A stretch of DNA of 64,000 nucleotides from Chryseobacterium mulctrae (GTDB lineage: Bacteria; Bacteroidota; Bacteroidia; Flavobacteriales; Weeksellaceae), in assembly GCF_006175945.1 (NCBI RefSeq), contig NZ_VAJL01000001.1, positions 4,163,001-4,227,000 of the forward strand, given 5' to 3'. The notes beneath the pieces were generated by a model. The model searched no databases. It was not told the origin of the DNA and was given only the letters and a program-made list of their open reading frames with translations. Positions 8,554-16,309 of this stretch are shown here, piece by piece. How positions within the stretch are numbered: the stretch's first letter is position 1; each line of letters begins with the position of its first letter. Both the position numbers and the translations under genes were made by a program.

Positions 8554-10602
8554 ATGAAAAAAAATATTTTTCTCTTGTTGCTGATTTTTAGTCATTATTT
8601 TTCAGCTCAAAACAATTTTACTTTAGTTACTCCAAAACCTACGGATCAAAAAGCTGTTAAAATTGTTTTTTCTACTGATAATGTTGGATTTATCATTAAC
8701 AATAATAAAGAATTGTTAACAACAAATGACCAAGGTCTGAATTGGAGTATTAAACAGACATTAAATTTTCTTCCGCGTGATATAAAATTCAGAAATAATA
8801 TTGGATTTATTGTGGGTGAAAATACAATCCTTCGTACAGCAGATTATGGAGCGACTTGGAATTCAATACCTAATTATGGAACAAGTCTTAATTCCATCAA
8901 TTTTATTAGTAATGATATTGTTTATATTTCCGGACAAACTCAAATTTTAAAATCTTCAGATAATGGAGTGACATTTCCTGAACAGAAAATAATGAACGGA
9001 ATGTCAGTTTCTATGTCGGTTTTTACCGATGCAAATACAGCTGTTGTTACATGTTTTGACGGAAGAATCAGGAGGACGACCAATGGAGGAGATAGCTGGA
9101 CGACGAATTATTCGGATAATAGTTCTGCAAATACCTTATATACATTAGTTTTCCCTTCTCAAAATATTGGATATGCTAATAAAGGATTCGGAGAAATGCT
9201 TAAAACAATAGACGGAGGACAAACATGGACAGCTTTTGGATATAGTACTTATTATAAGGAAACTTATGGAATGCAGTTTTTTGATGACAATAACGGAATT
9301 GTAGTAGGATATGGTGGTGCAGTTTATAAAACTACAAACGGAGGGACGTCTTGGCAATGGATGAGTCCAAACTCACCTTATTCCACCGATACTGATTATA
9401 ATTTAAATTCACTTTATTTCTTTAATAATCAAACGGGTATTTGTGTTGGGAATAATGGCAGAATTATTAAAACCCAAAACGGAGGAACTAACTGGACTAA
9501 CTATTCCCCGACTTACGATGTAATCAATGAGATTCACTTTATTGACCCGAATAAAGCCTATTTTAAAACTAATTTAGGAGAACTTTTTAAAACGCAGAAT
9601 GCAGGTAATAATTGGCAGAAAGTACAATATCCTGCACACCAGTCTTATAGTAATGGATTTGTGTTTTTAAATGAAAATGTAGGGTATTCCTTTGGTGCTA
9701 ATCAAGGTTTGGTATATAAAACAACAGATGGTGCAATAACATGGACTTCGAGTACTCTTATTCCTTATGAATCAATATATAGCTTCAGTTTTTTGAATGA
9801 AAATATAGGATTCGCAAGTGGCGGATATAGCAGTCAATATGCAGGATTTTATAAAACGACCGATGGCGCAAACTCTTGGCAGAAAATATCAGATGAAAAA
9901 TTTTCATTTTTAAAATTTTTTAATAACAATGTTGGATATGCTGTAAAATCGGGTATTTTCTATAAGTTGTTTAAAACTACAGATGGAGGAATTACTTGGA
10001 ATCAGTGCTTTGATACTGGATCTTCAGACATTCATTTTGACTTTTTAAATGAAAATCAAATATTTTTAAAAGGAAATAATGGAGATTTCTTTAAATCTAA
10101 TGATGGTGGAACAACATGGATACAATCTACAGCGCCTTATTATTCTTTTGATAAAGTCAAATTTATTAATTCTACAACAGGTTTCATTGCTGATGACAGA
10201 ATGGTTTACGGTACAATTGATGCGGGAGTAACCTGGACATTGCTTTTAGATAACAATTACAATTTTGATATCATGACACTTGAAGCTTCAGGTGATTATC
10301 TTTATATTTCTGGAAATGGAGGCAAAATTTTCAAATATTCTCTGGCTTACCTTGCTGCGAGTGAAGTTAAACCGGAAAAAAATTCTGTAAAAGTATATCC
10401 TAATCCGACGAGTGATTTTGTAAATATAAAATCTGATAAGAAAGTTTCGGAAATAAAATTAATTGATATCTCAGGTAAGATCCTTAAAACAGTAAAAGCA
10501 GCCGCTCAAATCAATATTTCTGAATATCCGCACGGAATGTATTTCTTGGAAGTTGTTTTTTCAGATAACACGAAACAGGTTTCAAAAATTATAAAGAAGT
10601 AA
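8554..10602 (+). CDS. Secreted YCF48/BNR-like repeat protein with T9SS C-terminal sorting domain
   Basis: The 682-residue protein has a Sec signal peptide (MKKNIFLLLLIFSHYFSAQ). About ten repeats follow of the form KT.DGG.TW, separated by strand-rich segments such as NVGYAVG, which is the sialidase/YCF48-like beta-propeller pattern. The last about 75 residues (starting near VKVYPNPTSDFVNI and ending KQVSKIIKK) are a type A sorting domain of the type IX secretion system, so the protein should be exported across the outer membrane and anchored or released there. No catalytic residues were identified. A strong terminator follows. Confidence 0.88.
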   Translation: MKKNIFLLLLIFSHYFSAQNNFTLVTPKPTDQKAVKIVFSTDNVGFIINNNKELLTTNDQGLNWSIKQTLNFLPRDIKFRNNIGFIVGENTILRTADYGATWNSIPNYGTSLNSINFISNDIVYISGQTQILKSSDNGVTFPEQKIMNGMSVSMSVFTDANTAVVTCFDGRIRRTTNGGDSWTTNYSDNSSANTLYTLVFPSQNIGYANKGFGEMLKTIDGGQTWTAFGYSTYYKETYGMQFFDDNNGIVVGYGGAVYKTTNGGTSWQWMSPNSPYSTDTDYNLNSLYFFNNQTGICVGNNGRIIKTQNGGTNWTNYSPTYDVINEIHFIDPNKAYFKTNLGELFKTQNAGNNWQKVQYPAHQSYSNGFVFLNENVGYSFGANQGLVYKTTDGAITWTSSTLIPYESIYSFSFLNENIGFASGGYSSQYAGFYKTTDGANSWQKISDEKFSFLKFFNNNVGYAVKSGIFYKLFKTTDGGITWNQCFDTGSSDIHFDFLNENQIFLKGNNGDFFKSNDGGTTWIQSTAPYYSFDKVKFINSTTGFIADDRMVYGTIDAGVTWTLLLDNNYNFDIMTLEASGDYLYISGNGGKIFKYSLAYLAASEVKPEKNSVKVYPNPTSDFVNIKSDKKVSEIKLIDISGKILKTVKAAAQINISEYPHGMYFLEVVFSDNTKQVSKIIKK

Positions 10603-10622
10603 TATTCTAGGAATCTAACTTA

Positions 10623-10659
10623 AAAAAAAGACTGTTTTTAATGGAAACAGTCTTTTTTT
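10623..10659. terminator. Bidirectional rho-independent terminator
   Basis: A perfect 15-bp stem (10623-10637 with 10645-10659) with a 7-nt loop carries A-run and T-run ends. It separates the convergent T9SS protein and lipoprotein genes. Confidence 0.95.
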
Positions 10660-10676
10660 ATTGTTTTTGAAAATTA

Positions 10677-11126
10677 CTATTCAGCCCAGGCAATTGGAAT
10701 ATAAACATTCACATAACCGTCTTGTCCAATTGAAGATGGTGTCAAGGTTACTGTAGTAGAGCCATAACCAACCCAGCCTCCTTGACCTTGATAAGCCGAA
10801 ATTTCATAAGTTCCTTCCGGAAGATCATTAAAATATCCTGGTAATTTTGCAAAGCCACCAACATAAGTGATGTATCCGTCATAAACATCACCTGTATTTA
10901 CGTCGGTTGCATAAATTCCACCCATGTCATAAGTTCCGTTCATGTAGTTTACTCCGTTTTGGGAAGTCCCTACTTTTAGCTGATAAGTCTGTTGTTTCCT
11001 ACTATTCTCACTTTTATTGGCAAGATTCATTTCAGAATCCGTCAGAGTTGTCGCATCAGTGCTGCAACTGAAAATCGTAAATAAAACTCCGCAAGCAAGC
11101 AGAGCGCTTTTCATTGAATTTTTCAT
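10677..11126 (-). CDS. Small predicted lipoprotein
   Basis: The 149-residue protein starts with a lipoprotein signal peptide (MKNSMKSALLACGVLFTIFSC; lipobox ending in Cys21). After the Cys, a polar linker leads into a Gly- and Tyr-rich beta domain with NYMNGTYDMGGIY, DLPEGTYEISAYQGQGG and a C-terminal IPIAWAE. The PEGTYEISA stretch resembles a carboxypeptidase-regulatory or Ig-like strand pair, but no family is recognised. It is probably anchored in the outer membrane and monocistronic. Confidence 0.75.
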   Translation of the reverse strand: MKNSMKSALLACGVLFTIFSCSTDATTLTDSEMNLANKSENSRKQQTYQLKVGTSQNGVNYMNGTYDMGGIYATDVNTGDVYDGYITYVGGFAKLPGYFNDLPEGTYEISAYQGQGGWVGYGSTTVTLTPSSIGQDGYVNVYIPIAWAE

Positions 11127-11232
11127 AAAAATAATTTTTGTTTGGTGTGATAAAATTAAGAATATAAAAATAAAACGAAATTGTATTACAATTAACTTTA
11201 TATGAATTATAAAATACTATTTTGTTGGAAAA

Positions 11233-11404
11233 CGCAAAGGCGCAATTTTTTTCTTTTTTAGTTTTTAAGGCGCAAAACACTTCGACTTCGCTCAGTGTGA
11301 CTAAAAAACTTCATAAAGAATTTAGAAATAAAACAGTTGAAATTTTATCGTAGATAAAATTCTTGCGCCTTAAAACAGTTTATATTATAAATTGCGCCTT
11401 TGCG
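11233..11404. repeat. Nested inverted-repeat element (REP/MITE-like) in an intergenic gap
   Basis: Outer arms cgcaaaggcgcaat (11233-11246) and attgcgcctttgcg (11391-11404) are perfect complements. Inner arms at 11263-11275 and 11363-11375 (13 bp) are also perfect complements. The centre holds the short dyad cacttcgacttcgctcagtg. No coding frame is evident. The architecture fits a non-autonomous palindromic repeat family. Confidence 0.65.
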
Positions 11405-11413
11405 ATTGCCAAC

Positions 11414-12367
11414 TTATTTAATTCCAAAAATAAAACGGTCGTTTTCGCTAAGATCTTTTATCAATTCAGCTTGTGAAAAATCTTTGTATAATTCTAGAGT
11501 TTCCATCCCTAATTTCTGATTGATTTCTAAGAAAAGCAAACCATTTTTATTTAAATGTTTTTTAGAATCTTCAGCAATTTTTCGGTAAAAAATTAAAGCA
11601 TCAGAAGTTGGAGAAAACAATGCCATTGTAGGCTCAAATCCCTTTACAGAGTCTGCAATTTCGTTCTCTTCATCAATCCCAATATAAGGCGGATTTGAAA
11701 TAATGACGTCGAAATTTTGATTTAAATCTAAACTCAAATAATCAGCATGAATAAAATTGATATCAAGCTGGTGAAAATCTGCATTTTTTTTAGCAACTTC
11801 TAAAGCTTTTTCCGAAAAATCAATCGAACTAACTTCCGCTTCCGGGAAATGTTTTTTTAAAACTAAAGGAATAATTCCGCTTCCGGTTCCGATGTCCAGG
11901 ATTTTGAGGGTAGAGTCGGATGGTCGGAGAGTTTGAGAGTTTTTTTCTTCCGAAAAATCACGGTTATTTATATCCGAAATCTCTAAACCCGAATCTCTGA
12001 AAGCGAATCTCGTATCTCGTATCTCCAATCTCGAATCTCGAATCTTCTTAATAGCAATTTCCAGCAACTCTTCGGTTTCCGGACGTGGAATCAAAACATT
12101 TTCATCCACAAAAATTTTCATTCTGTAAAATTCGGTTTCGCCCAAAACCTGTAAATAAGGTTTTCCTGTTTTTAACTCTGAAATGATTTCTTGAAATCGG
12201 TTTGTATTTTCATCAGACAATTCCAAATCTGCAGATTGTCTTTGCTGAAAATTATTTAAATCTAAAATATGTTCAGCAAAAATTTGAAATATAAAGACCG
12301 TTTCAGAATCGGTATAAACTTCCGAAAGAGAATCTGAAAAATGCTTTTTAAGTTGTGATAGCGTCAT
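11414..12367 (-). CDS. prmC: Peptide chain release factor N5-glutamine methyltransferase, with in-frame insert
   Basis: PrmC methylates the Gln of the GGQ motif in release factors RF1 and RF2 using S-adenosylmethionine. The protein has the N-terminal helical recognition domain, the conserved LIPRPETEEL motif (about residues 92-101), the AdoMet-binding loop LDIGTGSGII (about 157-166) and the catalytic SNPPYIG. At 317 residues it is about 40 longer than usual. The excess lies at residues 109-153 (bases 11909-12043), between PRPETEE and the AdoMet loop. It reads as degenerate heptads (RDSRLEI, RDTRFAF, RDSGLEI) encoded by tandem tctcgaatctcg-type repeats. It is downstream of yaaA with a 1-nt overlap, so co-transcription is likely. 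Confidence 0.92.
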   Translation of the reverse strand: MTLSQLKKHFSDSLSEVYTDSETVFIFQIFAEHILDLNNFQQRQSADLELSDENTNRFQEIISELKTGKPYLQVLGETEFYRMKIFVDENVLIPRPETEELLEIAIKKIRDSRLEIRDTRFAFRDSGLEISDINNRDFSEEKNSQTLRPSDSTLKILDIGTGSGIIPLVLKKHFPEAEVSSIDFSEKALEVAKKNADFHQLDINFIHADYLSLDLNQNFDVIISNPPYIGIDEENEIADSVKGFEPTMALFSPTSDALIFYRKIAEDSKKHLNKNGLLFLEINQKLGMETLELYKDFSQAELIKDLSENDRFIFGIK

Positions 12368-13125
12368 TATCTTGTGAAAACGAGTTTTGTATCGGTCGAT
12401 TTTTCCTCATCAATTCTGTAGCCTTCATAGTTGAATGCTTTCACATCGTTTAATGTTTTTGCATTGTTTTCTGCGCAGAATCTTACGACTAAACCTCTTG
12501 CATGCTTCGTATAAACTACAATTGTTTTTAGTTTTCCGTCTTTTATTTCATAAAAATCAAAATCAATAACCTGATGATTGAGTTTTTTTCTGTCGACAAC
12601 TTTTATATATTCGTTGCTTGCCAAATTCAGAAGAATTTCGTTTTTCTTCATCTCAGAATTAAGCTGTTCTGTTACTTTTTCTGTCCAAAATTGGTAGAGA
12701 TTCTTATTATTTTCAAATTCAAAATTTCTGCCCATTTCAAGTCGGTACAGCATTACTTTGTCTGAAGGTTTCAGCAAACCGTACAAACCGGAAAGCATTC
12801 TGTAGTTTTTCTGAAGATAATCAACTGCATTTTTGTCTAATGTTTTTGCATCCAAACCACGATACACTTCACCTGTAAATGCGAACATTGCAGGAGCAGA
12901 TTCTTTTGCGGTGGGCTTAGATTTCCATTTTTGGTTTCTTTCCCAGTTTTCGTCTGCTAATTTTGCCGAAATTTCCATTAATTCGGAAAGATATTTTGGC
13001 GATTTATGTTTTAAATGAGATTGAATTAATTCTGCTTCTTCGATGAATCTTGGAGTAGAAGTTCTCAATAAATCTGTTGAGTTTTCTACGTTCATTAATT
13101 TTGCTGGAGAAGTTATGATTTTCAT
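12367..13125 (-). CDS. yaaA: Peroxide stress protein YaaA (DUF328)
   Basis: The 252-residue protein matches the YaaA/DUF328 family from its N-terminus (MKIITSPAKLM) through FTGEVYRGLDA and YRMLSGLYGLLKPSD to the C-terminal NLASNEYIKVVD region. In E. coli this cytoplasmic protein limits intracellular iron during hydrogen peroxide stress and binds DNA. It is co-directional with and overlaps both neighbours: 4 bp with the upstream CPBP gene and 1 bp with prmC. Length is typical for the family. Confidence 0.93.
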   Translation of the reverse strand: MKIITSPAKLMNVENSTDLLRTSTPRFIEEAELIQSHLKHKSPKYLSELMEISAKLADENWERNQKWKSKPTAKESAPAMFAFTGEVYRGLDAKTLDKNAVDYLQKNYRMLSGLYGLLKPSDKVMLYRLEMGRNFEFENNKNLYQFWTEKVTEQLNSEMKKNEILLNLASNEYIKVVDRKKLNHQVIDFDFYEIKDGKLKTIVVYTKHARGLVVRFCAENNAKTLNDVKAFNYEGYRIDEEKSTDTKLVFTR

Positions 13126-13829
13126 AAGTTAAGTAAAGATAAATGTTTAGAATCAATAAAATTCATGATCATCATCGAGATAAAGTCTATCAAGAAATGA
13201 CAGATTATTAGAATTTTAATGTTTGAATATTTTTTATAAAATAAAGCAAATACGATCCCAATAAAGAAAGGGACAACAACCTGACCGATTGTTCCGTAAG
13301 TACTGTGTAAAATGCCAAATAAAACTGCTGAAACAACCACACCCAACATCGGACTGTTGTATATTTTTTCAATTCTTGGCTGAATATAAGCCCGCATCAG
13401 TAATTCTTCGATAATTCCGGCGGTAAGACAGGTGAAAATGATGAGGAAATAATTATTGTTAAATAAAATTTTAAACTCCAGAAGTCTTTTGCTTGCTTTT
13501 TCTTCGGTTAAAAAAATAATAATTGCATTCAGAAAAGCTCCGCCAAATACACAAATAAAGTATAAAGCGATTACAGCACCCAAATAAAATAAAGGGGAAT
13601 ACTTTTTTTCTTCCCAAACAAAAAATGATCTGTTTTCAATAAAAAAATTATAGACTAAAATCAAAATTAAAACCAACCACAGAGAAAGTCTATCGTAAAA
13701 AAAGAGATCAGCCGTTAAGGTTTTATAATTCAAAAATGAATTAATTGTCTGGATTGAAAACAGCATTGAAGCGGCAAGCAATACGAAAGTAAGGATTATG
13801 CCTAAAGAATATCTTCCGCTAAGACTCAT
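13122..13829 (-). CDS. CPBP-family (CAAX/Abi) intramembrane metalloprotease
   Basis: The 235-residue membrane protein has about six to seven hydrophobic segments and the three signature motifs of this glutamic-type protease family: EELLMRAYI (EExxxR), the FGILHSTYG His motif and CHFLIDF. Members cleave within the membrane and include prenyl-protein endopeptidases and bacteriocin-immunity proteins. The role here is unknown. Its stop overlaps the yaaA start (ATGA), suggesting translational coupling in a four-gene leftward operon. Confidence 0.88.
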   Translation of the reverse strand: MSLSGRYSLGIILTFVLLAASMLFSIQTINSFLNYKTLTADLFFYDRLSLWLVLILILVYNFFIENRSFFVWEEKKYSPLFYLGAVIALYFICVFGGAFLNAIIIFLTEEKASKRLLEFKILFNNNYFLIIFTCLTAGIIEELLMRAYIQPRIEKIYNSPMLGVVVSAVLFGILHSTYGTIGQVVVPFFIGIVFALFYKKYSNIKILIICHFLIDFISMMIMNFIDSKHLSLLNL

Positions 13830-13842
13830 TTTATCGATCGTT

Positions 13843-14460
13843 CTAAATTTCTCCCTTTCCTTGTCTGATAATTTCCGGCTCGCCCGATGTAAGATCTACA
13901 ATGGTTGAGGCAATGTTGTCTCCGTATCCTGAATCTATTACAATATCAACCAGATGGTCATATTTTTCTGCAATCAGTTCCGGATCTGTAGAATATTCAA
14001 TGATTTCATCATCATCTCTAATAGAAGTTGATGCAATCGGATGTCCTAATTTTTCAACAATCAACTGCGGAATGGAATGATCGGGTACACGAATACCAAT
14101 CGTTTTATGACCCTTATATGCTAAAGGCAAACTTTTATTTGCTTCCAGAATAAATGTGAACGGACCAGGAAGATGACTTTTCAAAAACCTGAAAACAGAA
14201 GTGTCGATAGGTCTTGTAAAGTCTGATAAATGGCTTAAATCATTACAGATAATTGAGAATTTTGCTTTCTCAAGCTTCTGTTTTTTTATTTGTGCCAGTT
14301 TTTCCATGGCTTTAATATCAAAAATATTACAGCCTAAAGCATAAATGGTATCAGACGGATAAATAATCAGTCCGCCATTGTTCAGGGTTTTAATCACCTC
14401 ATTGATAAGGTTTTCCTGAGGATTGTCGGGATAGATTTTCAAAATTTTTGCCATAAACAA
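13843..14460 (-). CDS. Sua5/YciO/YrdC-family protein (threonylcarbamoyl-AMP synthase-like)
   Basis: The 205-residue protein has the YrdC-fold signature: LIIYPSDTIYALGCN near the N-terminus, IKKQKLEKAKFSI, HLPGPFTFILEA and IGIRVPDH, with a C-terminal STIVDLTSGEPEIIRQGKGEI. TsaC/Sua5 enzymes make threonylcarbamoyl-AMP from threonine, bicarbonate and ATP for t6A37 tRNA modification. The KKQK in place of KRP and the short C-terminus favour the YciO-like branch, whose role is less clear. Two ATGs lie two codons apart (14460 and 14454); either may be used. It is the first gene of the leftward group. Confidence 0.85.
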   Translation of the reverse strand: MFMAKILKIYPDNPQENLINEVIKTLNNGGLIIYPSDTIYALGCNIFDIKAMEKLAQIKKQKLEKAKFSIICNDLSHLSDFTRPIDTSVFRFLKSHLPGPFTFILEANKSLPLAYKGHKTIGIRVPDHSIPQLIVEKLGHPIASTSIRDDDEIIEYSTDPELIAEKYDHLVDIVIDSGYGDNIASTIVDLTSGEPEIIRQGKGEI

Positions 14461-14554
14461 ATGTACGAATATTTAAATAAATTTTATAAAAATGCTTTAT
14501 TTAAAAGGATTGCTTGCAGTTTTGAAATATATTCGTATATTTGCAATCCAATAT

Positions 14555-14627
<73 letters not shown>

Positions 14628-14660
14628 CTACGAAGCTTTTTTGAGCTTAAAATGGTACAT

Positions 14661-14733
<73 letters not shown>

Positions 14734-14772
14734 CTAAAAAAAGTGCTTTCGGTAAGCACTATAAAGATACAC

Positions 14773-14845
14773 CGCGGGGTGGAGCAGTAGGTAGCTCGTC
14801 GGGCTCATAACCCGAAGGCCGCACGTTCGAGTCGTGTCCCCGCTA
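14773..14845 (+). tRNA. tRNA-Met (initiator, CAT), copy 3
   Basis: This is an initiator tRNA with anticodon CAT and C1:T72 mismatch. It is identical to copy 4 over its length. It is followed by a hairpin spacer (agtgct/agcact) almost the same as that between copies 2 and 3, so the repeat unit is about 111 bp. Confidence 0.95.
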
Positions 14846-14883
14846 CTAATAAAGTGCTGACGATAAGCACTATAAAGATACAT

Positions 14884-14956
14884 CGCGGGGTGGAGCAGTA
14901 GGTAGCTCGTCGGGCTCATAACCCGAAGGCCGCACGTTCGAGTCGTGTCCCCGCTA
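14884..14956 (+). tRNA. tRNA-Met (initiator, CAT), copy 4, prophage integration site
   Basis: This is an initiator tRNA identical to copy 3. Its last 16 bases are part of the attL core, so its 3' end is shared between host and prophage. After integration the gene is still intact, but the following bases are phage-derived. Confidence 0.95.
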
Positions 14957-14957
14957 C
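14941..14957 (+). other. attL core (17 bp, tRNA 3' end)
   Basis: AGTCGTGTCCCCGCTAC here is repeated exactly at 53763-53779, the right edge of the phage region. The flanking bases differ on both sides, so the core is 17 bp. The integrase gene starts just inside. Confidence 0.92.
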
Positions 14958-15047
14958 TATTTTTTTTTAAGAGAATAAATACATTAACGCTATTAAGATT
15001 TGCTTCAAAACAATTTTGATTAGAAATGTGTCTATTCTCTTTTTTTT

Positions 15048-15085
15048 GTCACGAATCTCGTCACGTTAAAAAAAAAGTCGTGACG
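15048..15085. promoter_or_regulatory. GTCACG repeats and hairpin upstream of integrase
   Basis: GTCACG occurs at 15048-15053 and 15060-15065, and its complement CGTGAC at 15079-15084. CGTCACG (15059-15065) pairs with CGTGACG (15079-15085) around a 13-nt loop. Candidate integrase arm sites, an operator or an mRNA hairpin; the structure argues against translation through this stretch. Confidence 0.45.
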
Positions 15086-15172
15086 GCCGGTTATAAATTT
15101 CTAATTATGATCGGACAAAATCAATTATTACCATTTATTAAGAGCAAAGATGTTAACAACATATTTGCACCT

Positions 15173-16282
15173 ATGGATTACACATTCTATTTAAAAAATG
15201 AGCCTGATAAGCGAGGGAGAAAACCCGTATATATTAATATTAATGTAGGAGGTAGAAGAAAGAGAATTCCTGCAGCAGTAAAAATTGAGGAGAAATATTG
15301 GGATTCAAAAAACATGAGGATTTTTGATACTCCGGAAAGCCGGGATCAACATCTACTTTTAAAGCAGATTGACGCAAAGATTACTTCAATAAGAATGAAG
15401 CATCGCCTTTCTGAAGTTCCATTGACACTACAGTCTTTTCTTGATCAATTAAAAACAGCTCCGTCGACCGTTGATTTCGGCCAATTCTATAAAAGTATCA
15501 GGGACATTCAACCAATGAAACCTAATACATTAGCAAAACATGATTCTGTTTTTGAAAAATTAAAAGATTTTAGAGCGCTCGTAGCATTTCAAGATATAAA
15601 TTATAAGTTTATTGATGAATTCAGATCGCATTTAAAGACAAAATTCAAAAATGCTCAGTCAACAATTAATTCAAACATTGCCGTTTTAAAAAAGTATCTT
15701 TCACTTGCTGAGAAGTATGGAATAAAGCTGGGTTTTGATTTAGATGATATTCAGGTTGGCGATACCGGAGGAAGAATAATCTGGCTTGATGAAAAAGAAA
15801 TTAGCAAATTACATGAATATTATTTTTCTAGTTTCATTCCAGATAATTACAAACTTTCCCTTGGATATTTTTTGATCGCCTGTTACACCGGTTTAAGAAT
15901 TTCAGATGTAAAAGCAAGAAAAAGAGAAGAGATGCTGGAGGAGTTTCTCCGGGTTGTTTCATTTAAAGGTGGAAAAGATTTAACCCTTTACCTTATTCCA
16001 AAAGTTCATGATATCATAAATTCGAATCCGGATCTTTTCATAACGTTATGGACAGAAGTAACAATGAATAAGCATTTAAAGAAAATATCCAATACTTGTG
16101 GAATAAGAAAACGTCTTTATTTTCATGTTGGCAGGCATTCTTTCGCTACGAATTATCTAATTAAAGGTGGACAAATAGAAAACCTGCAGACAATTTTAGG
16201 TCACACCAAAATTATGACAACGATGAAATATGTACATGTTGCAAAAGATACTGCAGCACGAAGCATGATATTAATGCAATGA
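15173..16282 (+). CDS. int: Tyrosine-type phage integrase
   Basis: This site-specific recombinase catalyses integration at, and possibly excision from, the tRNA-Met site. From the chosen ATG the order is: arm-type DNA-binding domain (YTFYLKNEPDKRGRKPVYI), a SAM-like core-binding domain, and the catalytic domain with Arg in CYTGLRISDV, the beta-hairpin Lys in SFKGGKD, His and Arg in HVGRHSFAT, His in LGHTKIM and Tyr in MKYVHV. All catalytic residues are present. The frame is open back to ATGs at 15026 and 15107, but the added residues are unlike the family and cross the GTCACG hairpin, so 15173 is preferred. It is 215 bp inside attL and convergent with the tail genes. Confidence 0.92.
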   Translation: MDYTFYLKNEPDKRGRKPVYININVGGRRKRIPAAVKIEEKYWDSKNMRIFDTPESRDQHLLLKQIDAKITSIRMKHRLSEVPLTLQSFLDQLKTAPSTVDFGQFYKSIRDIQPMKPNTLAKHDSVFEKLKDFRALVAFQDINYKFIDEFRSHLKTKFKNAQSTINSNIAVLKKYLSLAEKYGIKLGFDLDDIQVGDTGGRIIWLDEKEISKLHEYYFSSFIPDNYKLSLGYFLIACYTGLRISDVKARKREEMLEEFLRVVSFKGGKDLTLYLIPKVHDIINSNPDLFITLWTEVTMNKHLKKISNTCGIRKRLYFHVGRHSFATNYLIKGGQIENLQTILGHTKIMTTMKYVHVAKDTAARSMILMQ

Positions 16283-16283
16283 A

Positions 16284-16309
16284 AAACGGAGACTAATAAG
16301 TCTCCGTTT
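16284..16309. terminator. Bidirectional terminator between integrase and tail genes
   Basis: A perfect 11-bp stem AAACGGAGACT / AGTCTCCGTTT with a 4-nt loop starts 2 nt after the integrase stop and overlaps the last codons of the convergent tail gene. Confidence 0.9.

Noticed and set aside
14734..14919. Leftward frame of 61 codons across the tRNA genes
   Set aside because: It is the antisense of tandem tRNA copies and repeats its own sequence for that reason.
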